From the NCBI RefSeq assembly GCF_002246015.1, contig NZ_NOLJ01000002.1, forward strand, positions 259,675 through 323,674: a DNA stretch of 64,000 bases, written 5' to 3'. The position numbers and the translations under genes are program-made. The notes below the pieces were generated by a model that was not told where the DNA came from, ran no database searches, and was given only the letters and a program-made list of their open reading frames with translations. This DNA comes from Nostoc sp. 'Peltigera membranacea cyanobiont' 210A (GTDB taxonomy: Bacteria; Cyanobacteriota; Cyanobacteriia; Cyanobacteriales; Nostocaceae). Below are positions 55,758 to 64,000 of this stretch, piece after piece (within the stretch, counting starts at the first letter, position 1; the number at the start of each line of letters is the position of its first letter).

Positions 55758-57128
55758 TCAATTGTGATAAAGCATAAATTGAGTAGCGGCATCAGCAGCA
55801 AAGCTTTGCCGTAAATCCCAAGGTGTTAAAACTTCAACTTTTGGAAGCCAAGCTCGTAAACGCATGACTAGATTGTTATCTCTGTGTTCGTTATCTTGAT
55901 ATCGGATACGTGCTTGATAGTAAGCGTCTGTTTCCGAACGGTTGCCAAGGACTTTTAATAAATCTTGCTGTTGAGGTTGTTTAATTTCACGTTGAATTAA
56001 ACGTTGTACTTGCTGATAAGTAATTTCTTCAAAAGTGTCGTGGCGTTCAGTACCTTTAACGTAGCGATCGCAGAACTGGCGGTCAAATCGGAGTAACATC
56101 AGTTGGGAAGGCAAGTAGAAATCAAATCCCCATGCTTTAGACATTTGCAAAGCGATATCATCTGGGTTTGGTAAAGACTTCTGTTGATATTGCTGTTGTA
56201 GGTTTGAGGGCAGTTTTGGGTCTGTCCAGTCTAGAGCAACCAAACTCTGAATGCGGTCAAGGCGAAAATTATACCAGTTAGTATCTTTTTGAGGGCTTTC
56301 GCCATAGGCACACAGATAAACTGCCCTCTGTACGTAGTAGATGCATACTGGATAAACGATACAATCAACGTTATTAGCAAGTCTGGCACTACCATAAGTG
56401 AGTTTGATGGGTGGAACTGGAGTTTTAGCCCAAAGTTGTCTTAACTCGTATTGCAAATCATCAACTGCATCTAAGGTAGTACGAGGAATCACATAATCGA
56501 GCTTTAAGAAGAAACGTTGTACTCCATTGATTTTTTGGGAGTGATTTTCTGCAAACCCTACCAAATCTTCATGCATGAAACTCAATTCATAAGCACCGAC
56601 TTTAGCAGCACTTGCCTCATCTTTTGTAGTTACGGGGCGTGGTGGGAACTCAGACACTCGGTAGTATTTTTGATATTTGTATACAAGCCAGCCGAGTTTA
56701 GCTAGAGTTTCCAAATCACCCTGTAGTGAACGACGAGTTACGCCAAATAAGCGCCGTTGCAGTAAAGTATCCAGTTCAGATTCACCTATGCCTGTATGAG
56801 CAAGGATTAATTTTTGCCAGTGGGTAGCAACTATTCCTGTTTTTTCACTGAATAACCATTCGGCTACGGTTTTGGCGCAGGGACAATGAGAGTCATGTAT
56901 GGCAGGAATTTCTTCTCCTTTAGGATGTGTAGAACTAAAAAATGCATTTCGCCAGTCTGCGTAAGAGAAAGAATCGTCTAAAATCACACGGTCTTGATTG
57001 TCACCATAGAGCGATCGCAGCCACACCCACAAGCGAATTGCTCGTATTAGATTTTGCTTGAGATATCCGTGTCCTAAGCACTGCAATAGTTCTATGTCAG
57101 GAATATCTTGAAAAACTAGTTCAGACAC
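55758..57128 (-). CDS. TIGR03985-family CRISPR-associated WYL regulator
   Basis: 456 residues from GTG at 57126-57128 (VSELVFQDIPDIELLQCLGH); an open frame extends to 57215 but the upstream residues look non-coding. N-terminal region LKQNLIRAIRLWVWLRSLYG, a middle winged-helix-like LQRRLFGVTRRSLQGDLETL, and a WYL-type C-terminal half (YYVQRAVYLCAYGE then NWYNFRLDRIQSLVALDW). Proteins of this family accompany type III loci in Nostocales and probably sense a nucleotide-like ligand and control transcription. It is divergent from the csx3-csm operon with about 100 bp between. Confidence 0.85.
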   Translation of the reverse strand: MSELVFQDIPDIELLQCLGHGYLKQNLIRAIRLWVWLRSLYGDNQDRVILDDSFSYADWRNAFFSSTHPKGEEIPAIHDSHCPCAKTVAEWLFSEKTGIVATHWQKLILAHTGIGESELDTLLQRRLFGVTRRSLQGDLETLAKLGWLVYKYQKYYRVSEFPPRPVTTKDEASAAKVGAYELSFMHEDLVGFAENHSQKINGVQRFFLKLDYVIPRTTLDAVDDLQYELRQLWAKTPVPPIKLTYGSARLANNVDCIVYPVCIYYVQRAVYLCAYGESPQKDTNWYNFRLDRIQSLVALDWTDPKLPSNLQQQYQQKSLPNPDDIALQMSKAWGFDFYLPSQLMLLRFDRQFCDRYVKGTERHDTFEEITYQQVQRLIQREIKQPQQQDLLKVLGNRSETDAYYQARIRYQDNEHRDNNLVMRLRAWLPKVEVLTPWDLRQSFAADAATQFMLYHN

Positions 57129-57230
57129 CAGCCGAATCTCGATAAAAATAATAATACCAAGATACAACATCTTGGAAGACACTTCTTCCAGGCACGTGTA
57201 TGATGTACGCATCACATAAAGCTAAAGGTA

Positions 57231-57536
57231 ATGAGTTCTTACAAAATCGAGCTAAAAGAGGGAATTTTACGGATAAATTTTGGTGAACCTGCTCAAAATG
57301 ACCAGATTGTGCGCGATGCCGCAGCCCGATTGGAGGAAATGGCAACATCAGGAGAACTGGCGGGAGGGCCACTTCTAAAGATTAATGGGCCTATTTCTAT
57401 CCCTGTAGCGTTTGTTCTAGCACATAAGCTTGCTCATATATATGGTGCTGTTGCTTTTTACGATCCGAAATTAGGTAAATATGTCATTTCTATCACACAC
57501 AATCCATCGTATAAACTAGGGGACTTAATAGATTGA
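57231..57536 (+). CDS. csx3: Csx3/Crn3 ring nuclease, standalone
   Basis: 101 residues, full length for Csx3. Fold motifs: YKIELKEGILRINFGEPAQN, INGPISIPVAFVLAHKLAHI, VAFYDPKLGKYVISITHNPS. Known Csx3 (Crn3) binds and cuts cyclic tetra-adenylate using conserved His and Asp; here His65/His69 and Asp78 are available. ATG at 57231 has AAAGG just before. First gene of the plus-strand type III operon. It would switch off cOA signalling after target clearance. Confidence 0.9.
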   Translation: MSSYKIELKEGILRINFGEPAQNDQIVRDAAARLEEMATSGELAGGPLLKINGPISIPVAFVLAHKLAHIYGAVAFYDPKLGKYVISITHNPSYKLGDLID

Positions 57537-57580
57537 TATTTGACTGATGGAGGAGATGGGTGTAGCTAGCAAGAAATTTT

Positions 57581-58507
57581 ATGACAACGTATCACATCAG
57601 GCTAGAAGGCGACGTTTTGAAAGTTGGGTTTGGTAAAGATGCCAATGGCGACCAATTAGTGAGGGATGCGGCGGCGCGTTTAGATGAGATGGTGGCATTG
57701 GGTGAACTTTCTGGAGGAAAACTACTGAAGATTGATGGACCAGCATCTGTAGCCGTTAGTTATGTAATCGCACATAAGATATCTCAGCTTTATGGTGCGA
57801 TCGCTGTTTTTGACCCCAAGATTGGTAGAACAGGATATAAAACTTTTATTACCACAGTTTCCCAAACTCCAGCATACAAGATAGGCGAACTTATTGAAAC
57901 GGACGAACCGCAAAAGACTAAAGCAATTCTCAAAGTTGTACTTTGTGGCCCTCCACAGTCTGGTAAGTCATGTCTGCGTGAAGGTTTAAAGCAAGCAATT
58001 TCTCTGATTGAAGGCGCACCCTATCCTTATGTAATTACTGCTTGTCCAGATGGGGAAGGTGCTTGGTTTTCTGACGCTGCACGACGAGATCCAGATTTAG
58101 CCAGAAAACTCAAAGATGAGTATAAAGCCAAGTTCACCCCAGAGTTTGCACAAAAGGCGGCTGGTTGGGTACGGAGTGCCAATACGCCCCTGAATATCAT
58201 TGATGTTGGGGGAAGAATTACTGATGAAAATCGGGTGATTGTACGAGAAGCAACTCATGCAGTAATTGTGGCTGGCGATCAAGGTAAGGCAGAAGTTCCG
58301 CTATGGGAAGAGTTTTGTCGGGATTTAAATATAAATATCATCGCTAATCTTGATAGTGATTTGCAAGGCAAAGAAGATAAAATCGTTACCCAATCTCCTT
58401 TATTAACTGGTAGCGTTCATTACCTTGTACGAGGAGAGGATGTTTCATCTCGTCCAATGGTGCAGATTTTGGCGCGTTTGTTGGTGGGGTTGTGTGGAAA
58501 GGGTTAA
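57581..58507 (+). CDS. csx3: Csx3-ATPase fusion (Csx3-AAA)
   Basis: 308 residues. Residues 1-105 are a second Csx3 domain paralogous to the preceding gene (VAVSYVIAHKISQLYGAIAV); the His69 of the short paralogue is Gln69 here while His65 and Asp78 remain. Residues about 117-308 are a P-loop domain: LCGPPQSGKSCLREGL (Walker A, 123-130) and NIIDVGGRITDEN as an acidic Walker-B-like strand. Fusions of this type are known in cyanobacteria. The ATPase may couple nucleotide state to ring cleavage or binding. 44 bp after the first csx3. Confidence 0.9.
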   Translation: MTTYHIRLEGDVLKVGFGKDANGDQLVRDAAARLDEMVALGELSGGKLLKIDGPASVAVSYVIAHKISQLYGAIAVFDPKIGRTGYKTFITTVSQTPAYKIGELIETDEPQKTKAILKVVLCGPPQSGKSCLREGLKQAISLIEGAPYPYVITACPDGEGAWFSDAARRDPDLARKLKDEYKAKFTPEFAQKAAGWVRSANTPLNIIDVGGRITDENRVIVREATHAVIVAGDQGKAEVPLWEEFCRDLNINIIANLDSDLQGKEDKIVTQSPLLTGSVHYLVRGEDVSSRPMVQILARLLVGLCGKG

Positions 58508-58574
58508 AAGAAGAAGCGATCGCTTACTATCCCAGTTCAGATAGATTTTGCAGTTTCGGTAATCAAAAGTTTTT

Positions 58575-60866
58575 ATGGTGACAAGTTCTGAAAAGGTTGC
58601 ATTACAGGTTATTCAACAGGCGATTGCGATCTTAGCTAAATGGGCTGATTTTGCTTATCCTCTTTTAGATAACGAGTATCCAGAAGTTACTAGAGCAAAG
58701 AAAATATTAGGCTGGACACAAGATACAGAAATTTCATCTTTGCACTTGTTATTTGACAGTGTAAATCTACCTAATGAATCTAGGAAAAAAACAACAAAAC
58801 AGAATTATCATCAATTGAAAGTGATTGACAATGACGATAATAAAGAATATCCTGATATTCCTTATCCCTTAAACTCCGAACCTACCCTAGAACAACAAAA
58901 AGCTTTCAAAGCAGAGATTAAGAACGAACTTTCAAAATATCTCAAAGATAACGGAGAAAATCTTTCTTTATTACTACTAATATTAGAAAAATTCTCTTCG
59001 TGTCTTAGCTTTGGAGAATCGAATGTAGCTTTGGTAGACATAGCAAGAACTACAGCAGCCGTTGCAGTAGCTTTATGGAATAATCCTACTGAAGAAATTA
59101 ATTTAATTGCTGGTGATTTATCAGGGATTCAAAAATTCATATATAGCATTTCTTCAGAAGGAGCGCTTAAGTCATTAAGGGCGAGAAGTTTTTATCTTGA
59201 ATTAGTTACAGAAGAAGTTGTAAAGCAATTATTAGACCAACTTCAGTTACCAAGAACAAATATAATTTATGCAGGTGGTGGCAACTTGTATATTTTGGCA
59301 TCTGGAACTGAAGAAAATCAAAATATTGTCAAAAAAGTACGTCAGCAGTTTAATAAATGGCTCTTAGCAGAATTTCAAGGGAAATTATTTCTGGCTTTGG
59401 ATTGTTTAAATTTCCCCATTACAGAACTTCAAGCTAAATTTGCCAAAAATTGGTCAAATGCAACCAAAAATCTAGCTATATATAAATCTCGGAAATTTGC
59501 TGAACATCAAATTAGTGAATTTATCGCATCACGTCATAGTTATGAACCTTGTCGCGTCTGTCATCGTGACGATGTAGAAACCTTACAACCTCTTAATGAC
59601 CATGAGCCAGATTCAGTTTTAGCTTGTGGAATTTGTCGGAGTATGTTTGATTTAGGGAGTCAATTGTTTGGGGTCAAAGCAATTGTACGCTCAACAGATA
59701 AAAATATTAAGAATGCATTACATACACTCTCATTTAAACTTTCGACAGGAGATATTCATTATCATTTATTCAAAACTTGGAAGCAAATAGACACTGATTC
59801 AGATCAAGTTTTGTTAGTAAATGATTGGAAGTTAGAGCATTATCAATTTAAGCATTTTCAAAATGCTTCTCCTCTATTATTAGGTAATTATGGAAAGAAA
59901 AGTGAGGAAAACTCTGAGAATCTAGAAGAACCAATAGGCTTCATGCGTGCTGGTGAAATGGCAAGAAACGCCAAAGGTACACAGAGAGTTGGTTATCTAC
60001 GAATGGATGTAGACCGATTAGGGGAAATATTTGCAAAAGGTTTAGGTGAAAAACAAAGTTTAACTAGATTAGCCGGGTTATCTCGCCAAATGAGTTATTT
60101 CTTTAAAGTGTACCTTAACAGTTTAGCAGCAGATAGAAAGAAAAACGTTTCTAATAAAATGAAACAACTTACCCCAGATCACCAGCGATTAAATTTACTA
60201 TTCATTTATGCAGGGGGTGATGATTTATTTATCAGTGGTGCATGGAATGAAGTCGTAGAATTTGCTTTTGATATTTATCAGTCATTTCGTATTTACACAG
60301 GTAATAATGAAGATATTACCCTTTCAGGTGGGATTAGTATTGATGATATTAAATTTCCCTTATATCAAGCTGCAAAATCTTCAGGAGAAGCTGAAGATGC
60401 TGCCAAAGGAAATGGTAGAGACAGCTTAGGGTTATTTGGTCAAGTTTTCAAATGGGATGAATGGCTAGGAATAGAGAATATTAATAGTATTGACGTTGAT
60501 GCCCAAAAATATCTGGATTCCGAAGCCAAACCAAATTTATTTGGTATTTTCCCCTTTGTTGAAAGATTGAAACAGCAAGACATTGGGATAAATTATTCTC
60601 GTAATTTTGTACGTAATCTGCTCATCACTGCACAAATCCAAGAACAGGCATTAGAAAAGTTTAAAGAAAATAAAAACTCACAGGAGGCTTTAGGAACTCG
60701 GTATTATTTGCATTTGCCAAAGATAGCTTATACGCTAGCGAGATTACCTAAAGAGGTATTAAAAGATAGCGATTTTCGTACTTCTCTGAAAAGTCCTTAT
60801 AACGCGCCTTATTTTCGAGCGATCGCCACTTGGATTGAATTATTAAACCGTTCATCAGAATCATGA
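58575..60866 (+). CDS. cas10: Cas10/Csm1, type III-A
   Basis: 763 residues. LIAGDLSGIQKFIYSI then IIYAGGGNLYILAS (first palm), a zinc finger (CRVCHRDD about 325, CGICRS about 350), VGYLRMDVDRLGEIF and the cyclase palm FIYAGGDDLF with GGDD at 547-550, then SGGISIDDIKFPLYQAA. GGDD intact means it should make cyclic oligoadenylates when target RNA is bound. The usual HD-nuclease His-Asp pair is not visible: the equivalent of DHxR-TAA reads DIARTTAAVAVAL. So DNase activity is probably absent. Overlaps csm2 by 4 bp. Confidence 0.93.
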   Translation: MVTSSEKVALQVIQQAIAILAKWADFAYPLLDNEYPEVTRAKKILGWTQDTEISSLHLLFDSVNLPNESRKKTTKQNYHQLKVIDNDDNKEYPDIPYPLNSEPTLEQQKAFKAEIKNELSKYLKDNGENLSLLLLILEKFSSCLSFGESNVALVDIARTTAAVAVALWNNPTEEINLIAGDLSGIQKFIYSISSEGALKSLRARSFYLELVTEEVVKQLLDQLQLPRTNIIYAGGGNLYILASGTEENQNIVKKVRQQFNKWLLAEFQGKLFLALDCLNFPITELQAKFAKNWSNATKNLAIYKSRKFAEHQISEFIASRHSYEPCRVCHRDDVETLQPLNDHEPDSVLACGICRSMFDLGSQLFGVKAIVRSTDKNIKNALHTLSFKLSTGDIHYHLFKTWKQIDTDSDQVLLVNDWKLEHYQFKHFQNASPLLLGNYGKKSEENSENLEEPIGFMRAGEMARNAKGTQRVGYLRMDVDRLGEIFAKGLGEKQSLTRLAGLSRQMSYFFKVYLNSLAADRKKNVSNKMKQLTPDHQRLNLLFIYAGGDDLFISGAWNEVVEFAFDIYQSFRIYTGNNEDITLSGGISIDDIKFPLYQAAKSSGEAEDAAKGNGRDSLGLFGQVFKWDEWLGIENINSIDVDAQKYLDSEAKPNLFGIFPFVERLKQQDIGINYSRNFVRNLLITAQIQEQALEKFKENKNSQEALGTRYYLHLPKIAYTLARLPKEVLKDSDFRTSLKSPYNAPYFRAIATWIELLNRSSES

Positions 60867-61321
60867 CACAAACACCTATACCTAGAAACAGCGAAGATAT
60901 TACCGTCACGATGGTTAATAAAATTGATAAATTCACTTTAGGTTTCCAAGAATATGATATTCGTGAATTGGTAAATCATACGGAAAAGCTTGGCCAACAA
61001 CTTGTAACAAAACAGCTTAAAACTAATCAAATACGTAAGTTCTTGGATGCCGTTAAACGTCTAAAATCAAAACTAGATAAAAGCGAAACAAGAGATTTTA
61101 GTGTAATTAAAGATGATTTAGTTCTTCTACGACCTCAACTGGCTTATGCTGCTGCTCGACAACAAAAAAATAATAAAGACTTGGGACCAGTTGCTCCTTT
61201 TAAGCAAGTGTTAGAAGCAGCAATTAAACAAGTGGATACAACCAAAGATTTTGATAGATTTGTTCAATTAGTCGAATCAATAATTGCTTACCACAAAGCA
61301 GCAGGAGGGCAAGACCAATGA
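60863..61321 (+). CDS. csm2: Csm2, small subunit of type III-A complex
   Basis: 152 residues, helical. TNQIRKFLDAVKRLKSKLDK, VLLRPQLAYAAARQQ and RFVQLVESIIAYHKAAGG form the Csm2 core. It stacks along the crRNA-target duplex. Starts 4 bp before the cas10 stop and overlaps csm3 by 4 bp: translational coupling. Confidence 0.93.
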   Translation: MTQTPIPRNSEDITVTMVNKIDKFTLGFQEYDIRELVNHTEKLGQQLVTKQLKTNQIRKFLDAVKRLKSKLDKSETRDFSVIKDDLVLLRPQLAYAAARQQKNNKDLGPVAPFKQVLEAAIKQVDTTKDFDRFVQLVESIIAYHKAAGGQDQ

Positions 61322-62385
61322 CATTTTCAATAAATAGATTTGAATCCAAAGAATTAGTAGGTAAGGTAACAATTAACAGTACTCTCAACGTAGAAACTGG
61401 TATTCACATTGGTGGTGGTGGTGAAAGATTAGACATTGGTGGACTAGATAAACCAGTTATCCGTAATCCTGTAACGCGTCATCCTTATTTACCAGGGTCA
61501 TCTGTTAAAGGTAAACTAAGGGCAATTTTAGAGCGTTTATGGAAATTACCTCTAAATCGTCATGGTGGTAGTGGCACTTATCGCTACGAAAGTGATGATT
61601 TAGTGGGTGGTTATACAGAAATAAAAACAGATAATACTCCAATAGTTATCAAATTTGATGGCTCTAGAGACTGCAAACTTTCCAGAGTTTTTGGTTCAAC
61701 TGGTACTAATTTTTGGGTAAATAGTGATGTCGCTAATCAAGAGAAATTAGAGCGTGTACCTAATATTGAACAACGCATGATTATTACACAGGCTGATCAG
61801 ACAAATAGATTTGCAAGATTTGCAAAACAAGGGGAAGAAGCTAAAGATGGAGAAATCAAAGAGCAATATGTCAAAGTTAAAGGACGAAATACACCTGCTC
61901 GTTTAATTGTGAGAGATTCTCACTTACTAGATAGCTCAATTGCTTTACTAGAACGAGTTGACACTGGTTTATATATGACAGAGTGGAAATTTGAAAATGG
62001 TATTGACAGAGTTACAGCAGCAGCAAATCCTAGACAAGTAGAACGTGTACCAGCAGGGGCAAAATTCGATTTTGAGTTAGTTTATACTGTCGAAAATCCA
62101 GACCAAGCGGTTGAAGACTTGCAAAATATAGCGATCGCACTGGCGTTTCTCGAAGATGATGCGCTGGGTGGACATGGTTCAAGAGGCTATGGAAAAGTCA
62201 AATTTGAGAACTTTCGGTTTAACTATCGCAGCTTAGAACAGTATCGCCAAATTGCCAACGCACCCCAAGGAACATCAGCTTTACAAATTTTAGACATCAT
62301 TCCCAATACCCAAGCACTGTTAGATAACTTCAGAACCTTACGCGAGTATATCGAACAGCAATTATTACCAGGAAATGAATCATGA
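61318..62385 (+). CDS. csm3: Csm3, backbone RAMP and target-RNA nuclease
   Basis: 355 residues, larger than many Csm3 proteins (about 220-250). HIGGGGERLDIGGLDKPVIR puts the expected catalytic Asp at 44; PYLPGSSVKGKLRAILERL is the RAMP loop; the G-rich DALGGHGSRGYGKVKFENF closes the fold. Several copies form the backbone and each cuts target RNA every 6 nt. An insert of about 90 residues between about 80 and 195 is extra. Asp44 is intact, so RNA cleavage is expected. Confidence 0.94.
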   Translation: MTFSINRFESKELVGKVTINSTLNVETGIHIGGGGERLDIGGLDKPVIRNPVTRHPYLPGSSVKGKLRAILERLWKLPLNRHGGSGTYRYESDDLVGGYTEIKTDNTPIVIKFDGSRDCKLSRVFGSTGTNFWVNSDVANQEKLERVPNIEQRMIITQADQTNRFARFAKQGEEAKDGEIKEQYVKVKGRNTPARLIVRDSHLLDSSIALLERVDTGLYMTEWKFENGIDRVTAAANPRQVERVPAGAKFDFELVYTVENPDQAVEDLQNIAIALAFLEDDALGGHGSRGYGKVKFENFRFNYRSLEQYRQIANAPQGTSALQILDIIPNTQALLDNFRTLREYIEQQLLPGNES

Positions 62386-63434
62386 GCGTCTGGAAATTAG
62401 TAAAACTGAACTTTGGACGCAATCTGGCTCACTTTGGGGAAGTGGGAATTGGTTTAGAAGAAACAAGCGATCGCGTCCGTTCAGATAGTTTATTTAGCGC
62501 CTGGGTAAGCATCTATGCGCGGTTGTTTAGGAAACAAGCAGTAGAAGAATTATTACAGCTATTTCCCACTGATAAACAACCCCAAGGCATACCCCCCTTC
62601 CGCATCAGTTCTACATTTATCTATCGAGAAATGGAGAACGATACAATTTACTATCTTCCCCGTCCCCTGAAATTTCCCATCAACTACCCAGATGATGATT
62701 TAGCATTTTTCAAAGCCTATAAGAAACTCAACTATTTACCCTTGGAAATATGGCAAAGATGGTATCAAGGTACAGGATTTACAACAGATGATGCTCAGGA
62801 ATTAGAAAATTACACCCCTGGTAAACTCAAAGGCAGACTAGCAACAGCAGGAGTATTTGACTACAGTAAAGCTTGCAAAATTGAACAACTGCCAAAAATA
62901 GCCATAGATAGAAATACCAGAGCTACAAATATATATCATACAGGCTTTGTTCAATTTGATTGGGAGAAAAACCCCGCAGGTTTATATTTTCTTCTAGAAC
63001 TCTCTCTACAAGGTGAGAAATTAGCCGATAAGCTCGAAGCCGCTTTACATCTTTTAGGAGAAGAAGGAATTGGCGGTGAACGTTCTAGTGGTTCAGGACG
63101 ATTTGAAATTAAGTGGTTAGAATTACCAGAGCATTGGCAGAACGTAGTTAATTTTCATGCTGGAAATCACCACACACTCATGAGTTTATTTTGGGATTTA
63201 ACCATAACAACTGAATTCTTGAAAAATGCCAGTTACGAAATTCAAGAAAGAGGTGGTTGGATAGCAGAAAGTCAGTTACGTCGTCAAATGGTACGAATGT
63301 TTAGTGAAGGTTCTGTTTTTTCCGCACCACCACAAGGAAAGCTGGTAGATGTCAAACCACAGGAATTCAATAAACACAGTATTTATCGGAGCGGTATCAG
63401 CTTAAGTTTGCCAATTCAAGTACAGGAAAAATAA
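62382..63434 (+). CDS. csm4: Csm4, crRNA 5'-end RAMP
   Basis: 350 residues. LNFGRNLAHFGEVGIGLEET and SDSLFSAWVSIYARL open the RAMP fold; the C-terminal G-rich loop is GEEGIGGERSSGSGRFEIKW. Csm4 caps the 5' handle of crRNA and contacts Cas10. Overlaps csm3 by 4 bp; csm5 starts 4 bp after it. Confidence 0.92.
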   Translation: MSVWKLVKLNFGRNLAHFGEVGIGLEETSDRVRSDSLFSAWVSIYARLFRKQAVEELLQLFPTDKQPQGIPPFRISSTFIYREMENDTIYYLPRPLKFPINYPDDDLAFFKAYKKLNYLPLEIWQRWYQGTGFTTDDAQELENYTPGKLKGRLATAGVFDYSKACKIEQLPKIAIDRNTRATNIYHTGFVQFDWEKNPAGLYFLLELSLQGEKLADKLEAALHLLGEEGIGGERSSGSGRFEIKWLELPEHWQNVVNFHAGNHHTLMSLFWDLTITTEFLKNASYEIQERGGWIAESQLRRQMVRMFSEGSVFSAPPQGKLVDVKPQEFNKHSIYRSGISLSLPIQVQEK

Positions 63435-63438
63435 AATC

Positions 63439-64000
63439 ATGGTTGTTGCTCCTGAATCTGCACTGAAAAAACCTGACTTTTATCAATCAAAACGAATACA
63501 GTTAACTAGTCCACTTTTACATATTGGCTCATCTGTATCTAGATTAAATCCTTTTGAATATGTGCAGACAGCCAAAAAAGTTTATCTTCCTAATCAAGAA
63601 GCCTTAGCTAAAGAATTATTAAAAAAGGGAGGAAGTTTTCTTAACGACTATATTCAAGCAATTGAAGAACATCAAGACCTCACTAGACTTTTAAAACAAG
63701 CTTTTGGAGATGAATGGTGGAATGCAAAAGACACAGATGAAAATCCCATTTTCCCCAAAGATTCAATTAGCCAAAACTTCACGCAAGAAAAGATTACAGA
63801 TTTACGTCCGATGATTCGGAATGGTATGGGATATTTATTTATCCCTGGTTCCTCAATTAAAGGTGCAATTAGGACAGCTATAGCCTATCATTTACTCAAA
63901 TACCCTGACCGTTATCAAGTACCTTTGCAAAATCGGGTAAGTGAAATTGAAGACAGACTGAAAAAAAGTTTAGGAGAATTGAGAAATAAGCATAAACAAA
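63439..64000 (+). CDS. csm5: Csm5, 3'-end RAMP (5' part only)
   Basis: ATG at 63439 follows csm4 by 4 bp; about 187 codons reach the window edge. RIQLTSPLLHIGSSVSRLNP FEYV and MIRNGMGYLFIPGSSIKGAI are the Csm5 RAMP and IPGSSIKGA loop. Csm5 caps the 3' end of the type III-A complex and helps crRNA trimming. The 3' part and whatever follows (Cas6, Csm6/Csx1, Cas1/2) are outside the window. Confidence 0.92.
   Translation, partial: MVVAPESALKKPDFYQSKRIQLTSPLLHIGSSVSRLNPFEYVQTAKKVYLPNQEALAKELLKKGGSFLNDYIQAIEEHQDLTRLLKQAFGDEWWNAKDTDENPIFPKDSISQNFTQEKITDLRPMIRNGMGYLFIPGSSIKGAIRTAIAYHLLKYPDRYQVPLQNRVSEIEDRLKKSLGELRNKHKQ

Overview
The window reads as chromosome (possibly a large replicon) of a filamentous, Nostoc/Anabaena-like cyanobacterium. 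The clues are many GCGATCGC (HIP1) octamers inside and between genes, an SLH-OprB porin, PEP-CTERM and WD40/NB-ARC proteins, long AT-rich spacers, small dispersed repeats inserted in HIP1 sites, and a TIGR03985-type CRISPR regulator. No rRNA or tRNA gene was recognised. The assignments rest on reading the sequence; no database search was run.

Layout. 0-8 kb: the 5' part of malQ (minus strand), an outer-membrane porin, a copper chaperone plus copper P-type ATPase pair with a small membrane protein and a clear terminator, and a PEP-CTERM protein. 8.5-19 kb: a same-strand run of small-molecule enzymes (SnoaL-like protein, two duplicated Tat-type VOC proteins, quinone-reductase-like MDR protein, GMC oxidoreductase, cytochrome P450, SMP-30-like lipoprotein, two SDRs). 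A 28-nt motif with fixed spacing occurs four times on the plus strand upstream of genes between 1.5 and 17.1 kb. 19-25 kb: an orphan VirB10/TrbI-like protein, an ankyrin gene split by an IS630 element (precise removal restores the frame), a zinc-ribbon protein, an AraC regulator and an NTF2-like protein. 25.2-27.7 kb is almost gene-free.

27.6-30 kb holds a compact cassette: a heme-oxygenase-fold putative diiron enzyme, a 66-residue peptide with a strong ribosome binding site, and a PhyH-type Fe(II)/2OG dioxygenase. This could be a small peptide-modification system and is the least familiar unit here. 29.8-37.8 kb has two paralogous NB-ARC/14-WD40 STAND proteins of about 1190 residues flanking a tiny ribbon-helix-helix protein. 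38-54 kb is a patchwork of intact genes (a Tat-exported molybdopterin oxidoreductase, FMN reductase, HU, SLOG protein, peptidase E, hydrolase, cupins) among gene relics (dnaB-like helicase, DUF5674, VOC, SDR, hydrolases, SGNH esterase) and an ISL3 element. Its standout is an 803-residue fusion of a D-amino-acid-oxidase-like flavoenzyme to an ATP-grasp ligase.

54.3-64 kb is a type III-A (Csm) CRISPR locus: a very short hybrid array with two repeat families, a small-alarmone-hydrolase-like HD gene broken by two tiny repeats, the TIGR03985 WYL regulator, a standalone Csx3, a Csx3-ATPase fusion, Cas10 (GGDD intact, HD motif not seen), Csm2, Csm3, Csm4 and the start of Csm5, which runs off the window. 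The Cas10 palm motif plus two Csx3 genes points to cyclic-oligoadenylate signalling with ring-nuclease control. No Cas1, Cas2, Cas6 or Csm6/Csx1 lies within the window.
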